Shown here piece after piece: positions 29,301 to 37,536 of a stretch of DNA of 64,000 bases. The DNA lies in assembly GCA_965216955.1 (NCBI GenBank), contig CBDCGV010000002.1, positions 62,001-126,000 of the forward strand, given 5' to 3'. The number at the start of each line of letters is the position of its first letter. Within the stretch, counting starts at the first letter, position 1. The position numbers were made by a program, and so were the translations under genes. Below the pieces are notes generated by a model. That model did no database searches, had not been told where the DNA came from, and saw nothing but the letters and a program-made list of their open reading frames with translations. Source of the stretch: CBDCGV01 sp965216955. Lineage in GTDB: Bacteria > Bacteroidota > Bacteroidia > Chitinophagales > JADIYW01.

Positions 29301-30162
29301 TAGAGTTTGAATTAGAAAAATTTCCTTCACCATCATTCTGAAACCATACCAGCGTACTATCATATGTAAATGCGACCACTAAATCTCTATGGTTATCATT
29401 ATTTATATCAGCGAATGCAATAGCATTAGGCCCGCCCCTATCGTTATGAACAATAAGTCTTCCAGATGAAAATGTCCCACTACCATTATTTTCGAACCAG
29501 TGAACTTTTGCAAAATTAGAGGTGGCAATAACCAGGTCCATGTCTCCATCTTCATCAACATCCTCAAACAACATATTATTAGGTATATATTCCACTACTA
29601 TTGTATGTAAAACATCATAACTGCCATTGTTATTCTTTAAAATAGTAAGGGTATCTCTTTTACCAGTGGTGGTTATAAAATCTATATCATCATCTCCATC
29701 AATATCTCCTGCTATACTTAAAATTGCATTTTCTAAATTATCTGCAATAACCTTAGGTGCAGAAAAAGCCCCATTGCCATCATTCTCATAATACACTAAC
29801 CTATTATGATCTTCCATAGAGGCAGCAATGTCAATATCATTGTCCGAATCTATATCTATTGTTAGGACATTTTCCGGGCCATTTTCAGTCGTGGATAAGA
29901 TTAAATCATCAAAATCACCTAAACTGTTGCTTATAAATACTCCTAAAATTTCATCATCAAACCCGACAACATTAGATTTTGTTACATAAGCTACATCATC
30001 TATTCCATCATTATTAAAATCGGCACTGGACAGATCTCTTGCTATGAAATATTCATTCTTATCTAGAATTACCGCATCACCAAACGGCTGAGCCAATATG
30101 CTATTGGGTTGAAAGAAGAAACAAAACGCAGTAATAAAAATGGTAAGTAGTTGTTTTTTCAT
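26323..30162 (-). CDS. FG-GAP/VCBS-repeat surface protein with T9SS sorting domain
   Basis: A 1279-residue secreted protein with a signal peptide (ending L-A-Q at 25). Residues 30-730 consist of about 14 FG-GAP/VCBS repeats, each with a calcium-binding D-x-D-x-D-G-D-x-D type loop and a 'W-Y/F-x-N-x-G-x-G-x-F' strand, predicted to form beta-propellers. Then come an SdrD B-like/CNA-like domain (SGQVFFDADNDGKFD near 735), a conserved-repeat region, a K-V-T-I-C-H-C plus D-N-D-H-S-L-H cation-site motif near 945, a DUF7619-type domain (about 1030-1180) and a T9SS C-terminal sorting domain. It is probably a large adhesin-like or glycan-binding surface protein. No catalytic domain is visible. Confidence 0.85.
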   Translation of the reverse strand: MKKQLLTIFITAFCFFFQPNSILAQPFGDAVILDKNEYFIARDLSSADFNNDGIDDVAYVTKSNVVGFDDEILGVFISNSLGDFDDLILSTTENGPENVLTIDIDSDNDIDIAASMEDHNRLVYYENDGNGAFSAPKVIADNLENAILSIAGDIDGDDDIDFITTTGKRDTLTILKNNNGSYDVLHTIVVEYIPNNMLFEDVDEDGDMDLVIATSNFAKVHWFENNGSGTFSSGRLIVHNDRGGPNAIAFADINNDNHRDLVVAFTYDSTLVWFQNDGEGNFSNSNSIGYGCRFYRMACVDFDLDADIDIVVSCDASRELFYFNNIGNSNFEKKELPVFQVNDGEDLLAGNFNGDNLPDVLVSSSIDQKIGWYPNIGNGNFGREMELTDNFIGTWDFDVGDINNDGNADLFTASFYDNRLAMYQNRGNGIFSGRESIRSDYQFIRDIELFDIDEDGDLDVVSLYQEDNKVVAFKNDGKGNFEEEVFKDSVLAVEGLSFQDIDGDGKKDMVLRSNAAGWFYYYKNLGEGTFANGVIIDLEIFSPLVGVLSGDIDDDGDIDILGYKDTPGFLYWYNNDGGNYSQNQIDPTFSPYIAKLGDIDDDGDLDIVAIDNIGIIGFTSCIIAIYINDGTGKFLKKSLNYDQPIREFTLVDFEEDGKLEVIGAAYDFFEGVQKLASFEYVNDQLIESFVISDQYGSFGSLYYEDIDNDGDRDIIGSGNELVWIKNLKNSPSLSGQVFFDADNDGKFDNNERGIGQAKVTVTPLALSSYTTPSGYFKFVIDQNNYNISAEIDSNWIQTTQPTTYNILSTDSTFIDTLLFGFSPLNQINDLDIFVTANARTRCRTDVPFSIAYSNSGTSVLSGYITVSNEHLIERIDTSISTIPDSVSGDQLFWKFEDLYPGEGGAISLFYTIADQNFVGDTIVLEAKAIIPVLNNNADQYPVSSNFEGPNKVTICHCTSSSNNPYVVIKVPQSAIDGYGDNDHSLHDCDIIPITDRNNDGKIDKEDCLVEKPTYDNICFTGIFESVVRCSYDPNDKLANPVGEGEEQLTLKDQSIIYTIRFQNTGNDTAYHVAITDSLDSNLDVNTFKFLSASHKSIQVERQIYNQGQGNEYNELQFIFDPILLPDSITDETGSQGFVMFSISPKAGAEENTVLKNKASIVFDRFTEFPIITNTVEHTLVSQLRLPTAIIDRTFTVGIMATPNPFNNQLKVALERPVNMVQSIDLSIVSINGRKLIVIPNTLNNEVIFNTSNLSTGTYWIVAEDGQTKEIVGLRKVIKH

Positions 30163-30182
30163 ACTAACAAGAAATTTAGTAA

Positions 30183-30190
30183 CAAATATA
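30183..30190 (-). promoter_or_regulatory. Candidate -7 box for the FG-GAP gene (TATATTTG)
   Basis: Exact TAnnTTTG match on the minus strand, 20 bases before the ATG of the FG-GAP gene. No -33 element recognised. Confidence 0.4.
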
Positions 30191-30283
30191 AAAAGAAAAT
30201 GACCTCTTTCCTTTTAAACTAACTATACTATGCAAAACATCCTAATTATAACTGATATAGAAACAAATAATGAAGTTAACACC

Positions 30284-31483
30284 TTAAAAATGTGTCGCCA
30301 TTTCCTGAAACAAATCAATATGCACCTTCTTGGATGCACCATTGTCTCCCTTAAAATTATGATTCGCCGTTAACTTTACAATCACTAATTCTTTTTCAGG
30401 ATTTACATATATATATTGATTATAAATTCCTGCAGCAAAAAAATCACCTCCCTGTTGCTCTTCAGGAATCCACCATTGAAAACCATATCCATACAAATTA
30501 CTAGACAAGCCATGATCTCCAGATTGCAAGTGCGTTTCAGATGGCGTTATAGCCATATTTACCCAATCAGAAGATACAATCTGTTGGCCATTAAAAGATC
30601 CATTATGCAAATAAAGCTGTCCAATCTTTGCATAATCTCGTAAGGTCATGTTTAATCCTCCTAAGGCCAACTCCATGCCATCATTGTCTGTAATCCATTC
30701 TACCTGATCTTGCATGCCTAAAGGCTCCCAAAGTTTTTCTTTAAGGTACTCTGTTAGCGTTTTACCAGTTAACTTCATAAGCAAAATCCCCAATACCTGC
30801 GTATCCATACTTACGTAATGATTATATGTGCCAGGTGCTCTTTCTCTCTTTAAACTCATAGCAAACGACTCCAAAGAAGAGCCCATTGCAAAGGCTCGTC
30901 CAAAACGATTTATATCTGATTTAAAATCTCCATAATCTTCATTAAAACCTACTCCACTACTCATCTGTAAAATATCTTCAATTTCTACACTATCGTAACC
31001 CGTACCAATAAATTGCGGTAGATATTTAGTTACTGGTTCATTTAATTCAAACAGTCCATCGTCATACGCAATTCCTAATAAAGTGGCAACAACAGACTTG
31101 GCCATAGACCACGATATATGAGTAGTCGTTGGTGTTAAACCATTGTAATATTCCTCAAAAACCACAGTATCCTTATGTAAAATCATTAATCCCTCCGTAT
31201 TCGTATGATCAAAGAAAGCATTTAAATTAACAGTTGAATCATCAGTGCTAAAGTTTGCAGGCAATTCATATTTTATTGATTTAGGAAATTGAAACGGATT
31301 ATTACTGGCTTCTAAACGAGTAACATTAAAATGCTCATCCATATTTTGGAAATTGTCGACAATCACATTTTCATCAAAAATGTGAATAACATGATATACA
31401 CGTTTAAATACTTTAATTTTTGCTATGGCAAATACTATCACACCTAAGAAAACACCTATTAAGATTCTATACAAGACTTTCAT
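30284..31483 (-). CDS. Serine hydrolase, class C beta-lactamase family
   Basis: A 399-residue protein with one N-terminal membrane helix (residues 5-22), so it is anchored or secreted. The catalytic S-x-x-K motif is S126-M-A-K129 inside I-S-W-S-M-A-K-S. The second motif region is Y-N-H-Y-V-S, and a Q-W-W segment near 345 plus F-A-A-G-I-Y matches the third-motif area of the EstB/6-aminohexanoate-dimer hydrolase group. These enzymes cut esters, amides or D-peptides; a true beta-lactamase is unlikely because the K-T-G motif is missing. Transcribed alone, 121 bases downstream of the FG-GAP gene start. Confidence 0.85.
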   Translation of the reverse strand: MKVLYRILIGVFLGVIVFAIAKIKVFKRVYHVIHIFDENVIVDNFQNMDEHFNVTRLEASNNPFQFPKSIKYELPANFSTDDSTVNLNAFFDHTNTEGLMILHKDTVVFEEYYNGLTPTTTHISWSMAKSVVATLLGIAYDDGLFELNEPVTKYLPQFIGTGYDSVEIEDILQMSSGVGFNEDYGDFKSDINRFGRAFAMGSSLESFAMSLKRERAPGTYNHYVSMDTQVLGILLMKLTGKTLTEYLKEKLWEPLGMQDQVEWITDNDGMELALGGLNMTLRDYAKIGQLYLHNGSFNGQQIVSSDWVNMAITPSETHLQSGDHGLSSNLYGYGFQWWIPEEQQGGDFFAAGIYNQYIYVNPEKELVIVKLTANHNFKGDNGASKKVHIDLFQEMATHF

Positions 31484-31658
31484 AGTATTAAATATAAGAC
31501 TAATAAGATTATGTTTTACCGATAATAATTGAGGTATTAAAACATTATATTAGAGTTCCTTAAATACCTCCTTAGATAAATAGCATATTATGATATATAA
31601 TAACTTACCATTGTTACTATAAGACATCTATTCCATAACTTTACCTCTAAATTGACAC

Positions 31659-32510
31659 TTGAGTAGAGGGATTTTTTACATGATCATCGCAACGTTTAGT
31701 TTTTCTTTTCTAAGTGTTTGCGTAAAATATTTAAAGCACATTCCTGCCCATGAATTAATACTTTTCCGATCTATTATTTCCCTTGTTTTGAGTGGTATCT
31801 ATTTGAGAAAAAAGCAAATACCTCTATTGGGAAATAATAAGAAGCTTTTAATTTTAAGAGGTGTATGTGGCACAATTGCATTAACACTTTTCTTTTTAGC
31901 CATTCATAAAATACCCCTTGCTAGTGCCGCAACTATTCAATACCTCTCCCCTATTTTTACGGCTATCATTGGCATTTATTTTCTAAAAGAAAAGGTTAAA
32001 AATATTCAATGGCTATTTTTTGCAATTGCTCTTTCGGGTGTAATTTGTATCAAAGGTTTTGATCAAAATGTTAATGGATTTTATGTCTTAATAGCGGTCA
32101 TTTCTGCCATATTTGCTGGCATGGCTTATAATTTAGTCAGAAGTTTAAAAAAAACCGATCACCCTGTTGTTATTGTTTTTTATTTCCCATTGGTCGCTAC
32201 TCCGATTATGGTTGTATGGTGTTTATTTGATTGGGTCAATCCCATCGGAGTGGATTGGCTTATATTAATTTTGATAGGCGTACTAACTCAAATTGGACAG
32301 GTTTTTATGTCTAAATCTTTGCATCTCGAAAAAGCAGCTAAAACAACAAGTATTAAATTTTTAGGCACTATCAATGCCCTAATTTTTAGTATCTTCTTTT
32401 TTAAAGAAACTTATACATGGATCAGTATTGTAGGCATTCTTTTAGTAAGTATTGGTGTTATAGGGAATATTTATTTTAGTGAACGCAAATTATCTACAAA
32501 TGCTTCCTAA
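31659..32510 (+). CDS. EamA-family (DMT superfamily) transporter
   Basis: A 283-residue integral membrane protein with about 10 predicted helices in two five-helix repeats, the EamA pattern. It begins R-G-I-F-Y-M-I and has the family's A-A-T-I-Q-Y-L-S-P-I-F-T region in repeat 1. Members export metabolites, amino acids or nucleosides; here the substrate is unknown. The start is taken as TTG at 31659, which keeps the complete first helix; the first ATG (31680) would remove seven residues. The 3' end overlaps the next gene by 11 bases. Confidence 0.85.
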   Translation: MSRGIFYMIIATFSFSFLSVCVKYLKHIPAHELILFRSIISLVLSGIYLRKKQIPLLGNNKKLLILRGVCGTIALTLFFLAIHKIPLASAATIQYLSPIFTAIIGIYFLKEKVKNIQWLFFAIALSGVICIKGFDQNVNGFYVLIAVISAIFAGMAYNLVRSLKKTDHPVVIVFYFPLVATPIMVVWCLFDWVNPIGVDWLILILIGVLTQIGQVFMSKSLHLEKAAKTTSIKFLGTINALIFSIFFFKETYTWISIVGILLVSIGVIGNIYFSERKLSTNAS

Positions 32511-33846
32511 AGCTTTTACTGAGAGAATAGAACAACAAATCGATGATTCAAATGTCTTTTTTAAAACATTAGATCAGTCATTAATAACTTCTATAAGATA
32601 TAATCCCAACAAATTACATGACTACTTAAAAGGGAAACCTATACCATGGTGTTCAAAAGGCATCTATTTAAAAGAACGCCCCAAATTCACGTATGACCCA
32701 TTATTTCATGCAGGAACCTATTATGTTCAGGATGCCTCTTCTATGTTTTTAGAGCAAATAATTCATCAGCTTCCTTTAGCTAATAATTCTATTGTATTAG
32801 ACATTTGTGCCGCTCCTGGAGGAAAATCAACTCATTTATCTGCAATTATTGATAGAACATCTTTGATAATAAGTAACGAAATCATTGCAAAAAGGAATGC
32901 CATTTTAGTCGAAAACATTATTAAATGGGGCAATTCAAATTCTATTGTAACACAGAATAAACCACAGGATTTCGAACAACTTCCACAATTATTTGATCTA
33001 GTATTAATAGATGCCCCTTGTTCAGGAGAAGGACTATTTAGAAAAGACCAAAAAGCTATTAATGAGTGGTCTGAACAACATGTAGCATCTTGCGCTTTAA
33101 GACAAGAAAAAATAATCGGTAGCATTATTCCCTCTTTAAAGCAAGGAGGTTATTTAATTTATTCTACATGCACCTACTCTTATGAAGAAAATGAAAAACA
33201 AATTGAAAAAATGTTGGCTTCTAATTTGTTTGAGATGGTATCCATCAAATGCAACCCTGAATGGGGAGTCGAAACTTCTGAACTTGGCTTTAGGTTTTAT
33301 CCACACAAATTAGATGGAGAAGGTTTTTTTATAAGTTGTTTAAGAAAAAAAGGTAATAGTATAGATCAAGATTCAAAGTTTAGTAGAAAAATTAAGACCT
33401 CAAATTCTAAAAATGCACCTACCTACCTTTCTAAATCTATATCTTCTAACATTTCAAAATATATAGATGTTTCTAATAAAATGCTGGTTCAAACAAAAAA
33501 TAACGATCTCTATGCAATAGATAAAGACCGAAAGGATGTCTTTGATTTACTCTACAAGCAATTAAACATCAGATATGCAGGTACTCGTATAGGCAAACTT
33601 GTAAGGGATAAACTTATTCCTGCTCATGCATTGGCATTGTCAAAAATTATGTTAGATACCGTTCCACACATTGAAATAAACAAAGAACAAGCTTTGCAAT
33701 ACTTGAAAAAGTCAACTTTAAAGTTAGATATGAATTCTAAAGGATGGCATCTTTTAAAGTATAAAAGCCATAACTTAGGCTGGATAAATCATTTAGGTCA
33801 TAGAATTAATAATTATTATCCAAACGATTGGAGAATCAAGAGATAA
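32500..33846 (+). CDS. RNA (cytosine-5) methyltransferase, RsmB/RsmF (NOL1/NOP2/Sun) family
   Basis: A 448-residue enzyme that puts m5C on RNA, most likely 16S rRNA as in RsmF. SAM motif C-A-A-P-G-G-K-S (103-110), motif VI P-C-S with Cys174 in DAPCSGEG, and motif IV T-C-T with catalytic Cys224 in STCTYSYEENE. The C-terminal 170 residues form the extra RNA-binding region of the RsmF group. Start chosen at ATG 32500 (M-L-P-K-A-F); a GTG at 32479 would add seven residues. Translated from within the end of the EamA gene. Confidence 0.92.
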   Translation: MLPKAFTERIEQQIDDSNVFFKTLDQSLITSIRYNPNKLHDYLKGKPIPWCSKGIYLKERPKFTYDPLFHAGTYYVQDASSMFLEQIIHQLPLANNSIVLDICAAPGGKSTHLSAIIDRTSLIISNEIIAKRNAILVENIIKWGNSNSIVTQNKPQDFEQLPQLFDLVLIDAPCSGEGLFRKDQKAINEWSEQHVASCALRQEKIIGSIIPSLKQGGYLIYSTCTYSYEENEKQIEKMLASNLFEMVSIKCNPEWGVETSELGFRFYPHKLDGEGFFISCLRKKGNSIDQDSKFSRKIKTSNSKNAPTYLSKSISSNISKYIDVSNKMLVQTKNNDLYAIDKDRKDVFDLLYKQLNIRYAGTRIGKLVRDKLIPAHALALSKIMLDTVPHIEINKEQALQYLKKSTLKLDMNSKGWHLLKYKSHNLGWINHLGHRINNYYPNDWRIKR

Positions 33847-33896
33847 GCAACAGTTATCAAGGAATAAAACTGTATAATCTTTAAGTATAAAGAACA

Positions 33897-36005
33897 ATGA
33901 AGCTTCTTAAAACTTTATTTTCACTAATTATGACTTTTCTATTGATTCCCTCTTGTGGTCAAGGACAAAATTCAAAAGATATGCATAGTAAAAAAGATAA
34001 AACACCTAATAAGCTTATTGAAGAAACCAGTCCCTATTTATTACAACATGCTTATAATCCAGTTGATTGGCATGCATGGAATGCTGAAACGCTTGAGAAA
34101 GGAAAAAAGGAGAATAAGCTCTTAATAATAAGTGTTGGCTATGCAGCGTGCCATTGGTGTCATGTTATGGAACATGAAAGTTTTGAAGATGTAGACGTTG
34201 CTTCTAAAATGAATAACGGCTTCCTTCCTATTAAGGTTGATAGAGAGGAACGACCTGATGTAGATCAGATATATATGACTGCTGCTTATATCACTACCGG
34301 AAGAGGTGGATGGCCTTTAAACGCCATTGCTTTACCCGATGGTAGGCCAGTATTTGCAGGCACTTATTTTCCTAAAGAAAGCTGGCTCCAAGTGTTACAT
34401 TATTTTACTGAAACATTTAGAAATGAGCCTCAGAAATTATATGAACAAGCAGATAAAATAACGCAAGGAATTAGATCTATTGATCAAATGATTCCAACAA
34501 CAAACACCCCTGTTTTCACTGAGCAGTTACTGCATGAGATTTGGAACAATTGGCAAAGTAAGATAGATTATAAATGGGGAGGTCGAAACGGTGCCCCTAA
34601 ATTTATGATGCCCAATAATTGGGATTATTTACTTAGATATTATCATATCTCTAAAAATGAAAAGGTTTTGCAAGCCATCAACACAACATTAAACAGAATG
34701 GCCCAGGGTGGTTTATATGATCATGTTGGTGGAGGCTTTGCCAGATACTCAACAGATGAAAAGTGGAAAGTTCCTCATTTTGAAAAGATGTTATATGATA
34801 ATGGTCAGTTGGTAAGCCTCTATTCTAAAGCCTATCAACTAACGAAAAATGAATACTATAAAGAAATTGTAGAAGAAACTCTGAATTTTACTCAAAGGGA
34901 AATGACTGATGCCTCCAGTGGTTTTTACTCTTCATTAGATGCAGATAGTGAAGGTGAAGAAGGTAAATTTTATGTTTGGACAACGGAGGAATTGGACTTC
35001 TTATGGGGAAGTAATTCAAAAATGTTAAAAGCGTTCTACAACATAAAACCAAATGGGAATTGGGAACACACAAATGTTTTGTTCAATACAATTGACAAAA
35101 CTGATTTTGCTAAAGACCATAATATAGATTTGAATGAACTAAATACTTTATTAAATAAATCCAAATCAATTCTCCTACAAGAAAGGGAGAAGCGCATCAA
35201 ACCAGGTTTAGACGATAAAATTCTAACTTCATGGAATGCGCTCATGTTAAAAGGCTATGTAGATGCATACAGAGCATTCGGTGATGCCTCCTATCTTAAG
35301 TCTGCACTCAAAAATGCTCATTTTTTAGTAAACAATCAATTACAAAATGATGGGCGATTAAATAGAAATTATAAAAAAGGCCGCTCAACAATTAATGCAT
35401 TTTTGATTGATTATAGTCTTACAATAGAAGCGTTTATTGCACTCTACGAAGTAACTTTTGATGAAACCTGGTTAAATCTATCTCAAAAAATGGCTACTTA
35501 TACATTGGAACATTTTTATGATGATAAAAGCAAAATGTTCTTTTATACTTCAGATATTGACGACCCTCTCATATCTAGAAGCATTGAAACCGATGACAAT
35601 GTGATTTCAGCTTCTAATTCTTCTATGGCTAAAGTACTATTCTTACTAGGGAAATACTTTTATAATGATACCTATGTAGAAATAAGCAAACAAATGCTAA
35701 ATAATGTCTTGGATAAGGTTACAAGTAATGGCCCTTTCTATGCTAACTGGTCTACCCTACTTTCATGGTTTATATATGAACCATATGAGGTAGCCATTTT
35801 AGGAAAAGATGCCGAAAAAGTGAGAAAAGAAATGGATGAACATTATTTACCCAATGTATTTTTCTTAGGAGGTGAAAAAGAGGGTAATTTAGCATTGTTA
35901 AAAAATAAACTTAACAAAGGTAAAACCACTATATATGTTTGTCAGAATAAGGTTTGCCAATTGCCGACAACCAAGGTTGGAGAAGCACTAAAGCAAATAC
36001 GATAA
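33897..36005 (+). CDS. DUF255/YyaL-type thioredoxin-domain lipoprotein
   Basis: A 702-residue protein of the spermatogenesis-associated 20/YyaL group. A lipoprotein signal is present (I-P-S-C, lipid Cys20). The N-terminal thioredoxin-like domain starts N-K-L-I-E-E-T-S-P-Y-L-L-Q-H-A and contains C85-H-W-C88; the second part is an (alpha/alpha)6 barrel like those of N-acylglucosamine epimerase/GH families. The D-R-E-E-R-P-D-V-D segment is strongly conserved in the family. The role is not established; redox sensing coupled to a glycan-binding barrel has been suggested from structure. Most members are cytosolic, so the lipoprotein signal is notable. Transcribed alone. Confidence 0.88.
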   Translation: MKLLKTLFSLIMTFLLIPSCGQGQNSKDMHSKKDKTPNKLIEETSPYLLQHAYNPVDWHAWNAETLEKGKKENKLLIISVGYAACHWCHVMEHESFEDVDVASKMNNGFLPIKVDREERPDVDQIYMTAAYITTGRGGWPLNAIALPDGRPVFAGTYFPKESWLQVLHYFTETFRNEPQKLYEQADKITQGIRSIDQMIPTTNTPVFTEQLLHEIWNNWQSKIDYKWGGRNGAPKFMMPNNWDYLLRYYHISKNEKVLQAINTTLNRMAQGGLYDHVGGGFARYSTDEKWKVPHFEKMLYDNGQLVSLYSKAYQLTKNEYYKEIVEETLNFTQREMTDASSGFYSSLDADSEGEEGKFYVWTTEELDFLWGSNSKMLKAFYNIKPNGNWEHTNVLFNTIDKTDFAKDHNIDLNELNTLLNKSKSILLQEREKRIKPGLDDKILTSWNALMLKGYVDAYRAFGDASYLKSALKNAHFLVNNQLQNDGRLNRNYKKGRSTINAFLIDYSLTIEAFIALYEVTFDETWLNLSQKMATYTLEHFYDDKSKMFFYTSDIDDPLISRSIETDDNVISASNSSMAKVLFLLGKYFYNDTYVEISKQMLNNVLDKVTSNGPFYANWSTLLSWFIYEPYEVAILGKDAEKVRKEMDEHYLPNVFFLGGEKEGNLALLKNKLNKGKTTIYVCQNKVCQLPTTKVGEALKQIR

Positions 36006-36128
36006 GCGTATTTATCACATAATTTGGGTTGAACAAAAGAACTTCATATAGTATGTTTTCTTTCCTGTACCTTAGTAGGAAGGTTCTGAATTAATGAACT
36101 AATACTATGACAATATATAATTTAGCAT

Positions 36129-37520
36129 ATGAATTTATTTGATCCCAACGATATACCACAATTAGTAAAGGCGCAAAAAGCATTTTTTAATACTGATAAA
36201 ACTCGTTCTATTGCTTTTCGTAAGCAACAACTCAAGCTTTTTTTAGAAGCCCTGAAAAAGAATGAGAAAGAAATGCTGGATGCCTTAAAAGCGGACTTAA
36301 ATAAGTCTCATGCGGAAGGATTTTTAACAGAGGTCAGCAACGTCATTAATGAAACCAAGCTAGCCATTAAAAATTTAAAAAAATGGGCTAGCCCACAAAG
36401 TGTTGGCACCCCTATTACACACAAAGCAGCCAAAAGTTATAGGATGCCAGAACCTTATGGAACTACCCTAATTGTAAGTCCATGGAACTACCCTATTTTA
36501 TTGACCTTCGAACCTCTTATTGGCGCTATTGCTGCCGGGAACACCGTTATTATAAAACCCTCAGAAGTAGCTCCCGCCAGCTCTGCAGTGATGCATAAAA
36601 TCATTAGCGATACTTTTGATACAGAGTGCATTGCCGTTGTTGAAGGTGGTATAGATTTAGCCAAGGCTTTAATGAATGAACGTTTTGACTATCTGTTTTA
36701 TACTGGTAGCACACAAATAGGAAAATTATACTATGAAGTAGCAGCTAGAAATCTAACACCGGTAACGCTTGAATTAGGAGGAAAGAGTCCTTGTATAGTT
36801 GGAGAATCCGCTAATATTCAAGAAAGCGCTAAAAGAATTGTCTGGGGAAAATGCTTAAATAGTGGTCAATCATGCACCGCACCCGATTACATCCTCGTTC
36901 ACTCAAAATCAAAAAAGGCATTGATAGAAGCTTTAAAGACTGAAATTGAAAATGCCTATGGAAAAGATCCTCAGAGCAGCGATAATTTTCCACGTATAAT
37001 TAACCAAAGGCATTTTGATAGAATTGTTCAATTAATGGATGAAAGTAAAGTAATATATGGAGGAACTACCGATAGGGATGATTGCTATATCGCTCCTACT
37101 TTGTTAGACAATGTCACTTTGCAAGATAAAGTAATGCAGGAAGAAATTTTTGGTCCCTTGTTGCCCATTATTGAATTTAAAAATGTAGGTAAAGTCGTAG
37201 AAATTATTAGAACCATGGAAAAGCCATTGGCTTTATACATCTTTTCCACCAAAGATTCTTTTACCCAAACAATCTTAACTAAAACATCAGCAGGTGGTGT
37301 TTGTATTAATGATACGATGTTACATATGACCACTCCCGATTTACCTTTTGGTGGAGTTGGACATAGCGGTATTGGTGGATATCATGGAAAATTTTCATTT
37401 GATACCTTTTCTCATTATAAAAGTGTAATGAAAAGATCATTATTAATAGATGCTACCAAATTATTGCGATTTGCACCTTGGACTGATTCTAAGTTTAATC
37501 TGATGAAACGTATATTATAG
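36129..37520 (+). CDS. Aldehyde dehydrogenase, ALDH3-like
   Basis: A 463-residue NAD(P)-dependent aldehyde dehydrogenase of the ALDH3/coniferyl and fatty aldehyde type. Conserved parts include S-P-W-N-Y-P (117-122), K-P-S-E, L-E-L-G-G-K with general base Glu215, and catalytic Cys249 in G-Q-S-C. It starts directly with the oligomer/NAD domain and has a C-terminal hydrophobic stretch F-A-P-W-T-D as in soluble ALDH3s. It oxidises long-chain or aromatic aldehydes, probably for detoxification. Convergent with the M43 protease gene, 16 bases apart. Confidence 0.93.
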   Translation: MNLFDPNDIPQLVKAQKAFFNTDKTRSIAFRKQQLKLFLEALKKNEKEMLDALKADLNKSHAEGFLTEVSNVINETKLAIKNLKKWASPQSVGTPITHKAAKSYRMPEPYGTTLIVSPWNYPILLTFEPLIGAIAAGNTVIIKPSEVAPASSAVMHKIISDTFDTECIAVVEGGIDLAKALMNERFDYLFYTGSTQIGKLYYEVAARNLTPVTLELGGKSPCIVGESANIQESAKRIVWGKCLNSGQSCTAPDYILVHSKSKKALIEALKTEIENAYGKDPQSSDNFPRIINQRHFDRIVQLMDESKVIYGGTTDRDDCYIAPTLLDNVTLQDKVMQEEIFGPLLPIIEFKNVGKVVEIIRTMEKPLALYIFSTKDSFTQTILTKTSAGGVCINDTMLHMTTPDLPFGGVGHSGIGGYHGKFSFDTFSHYKSVMKRSLLIDATKLLRFAPWTDSKFNLMKRIL

Positions 37521-37536
37521 CAATTGCAAGCTAACC

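Noticed and set aside
26323..30162. Repeated ATC/CAT-rich DNA pattern resembling a direct-repeat array
   Set aside because: It is the DNA of recurring Asp/Gly-rich calcium loops in the FG-GAP repeats; spacing and sequence vary, so it is not CRISPR or a tandem DNA repeat.
30284..31483. True beta-lactamase resistance gene
   Set aside because: S-x-x-K is present but the K-T-G motif is not; sequence fits the esterase/amidase side of the family.
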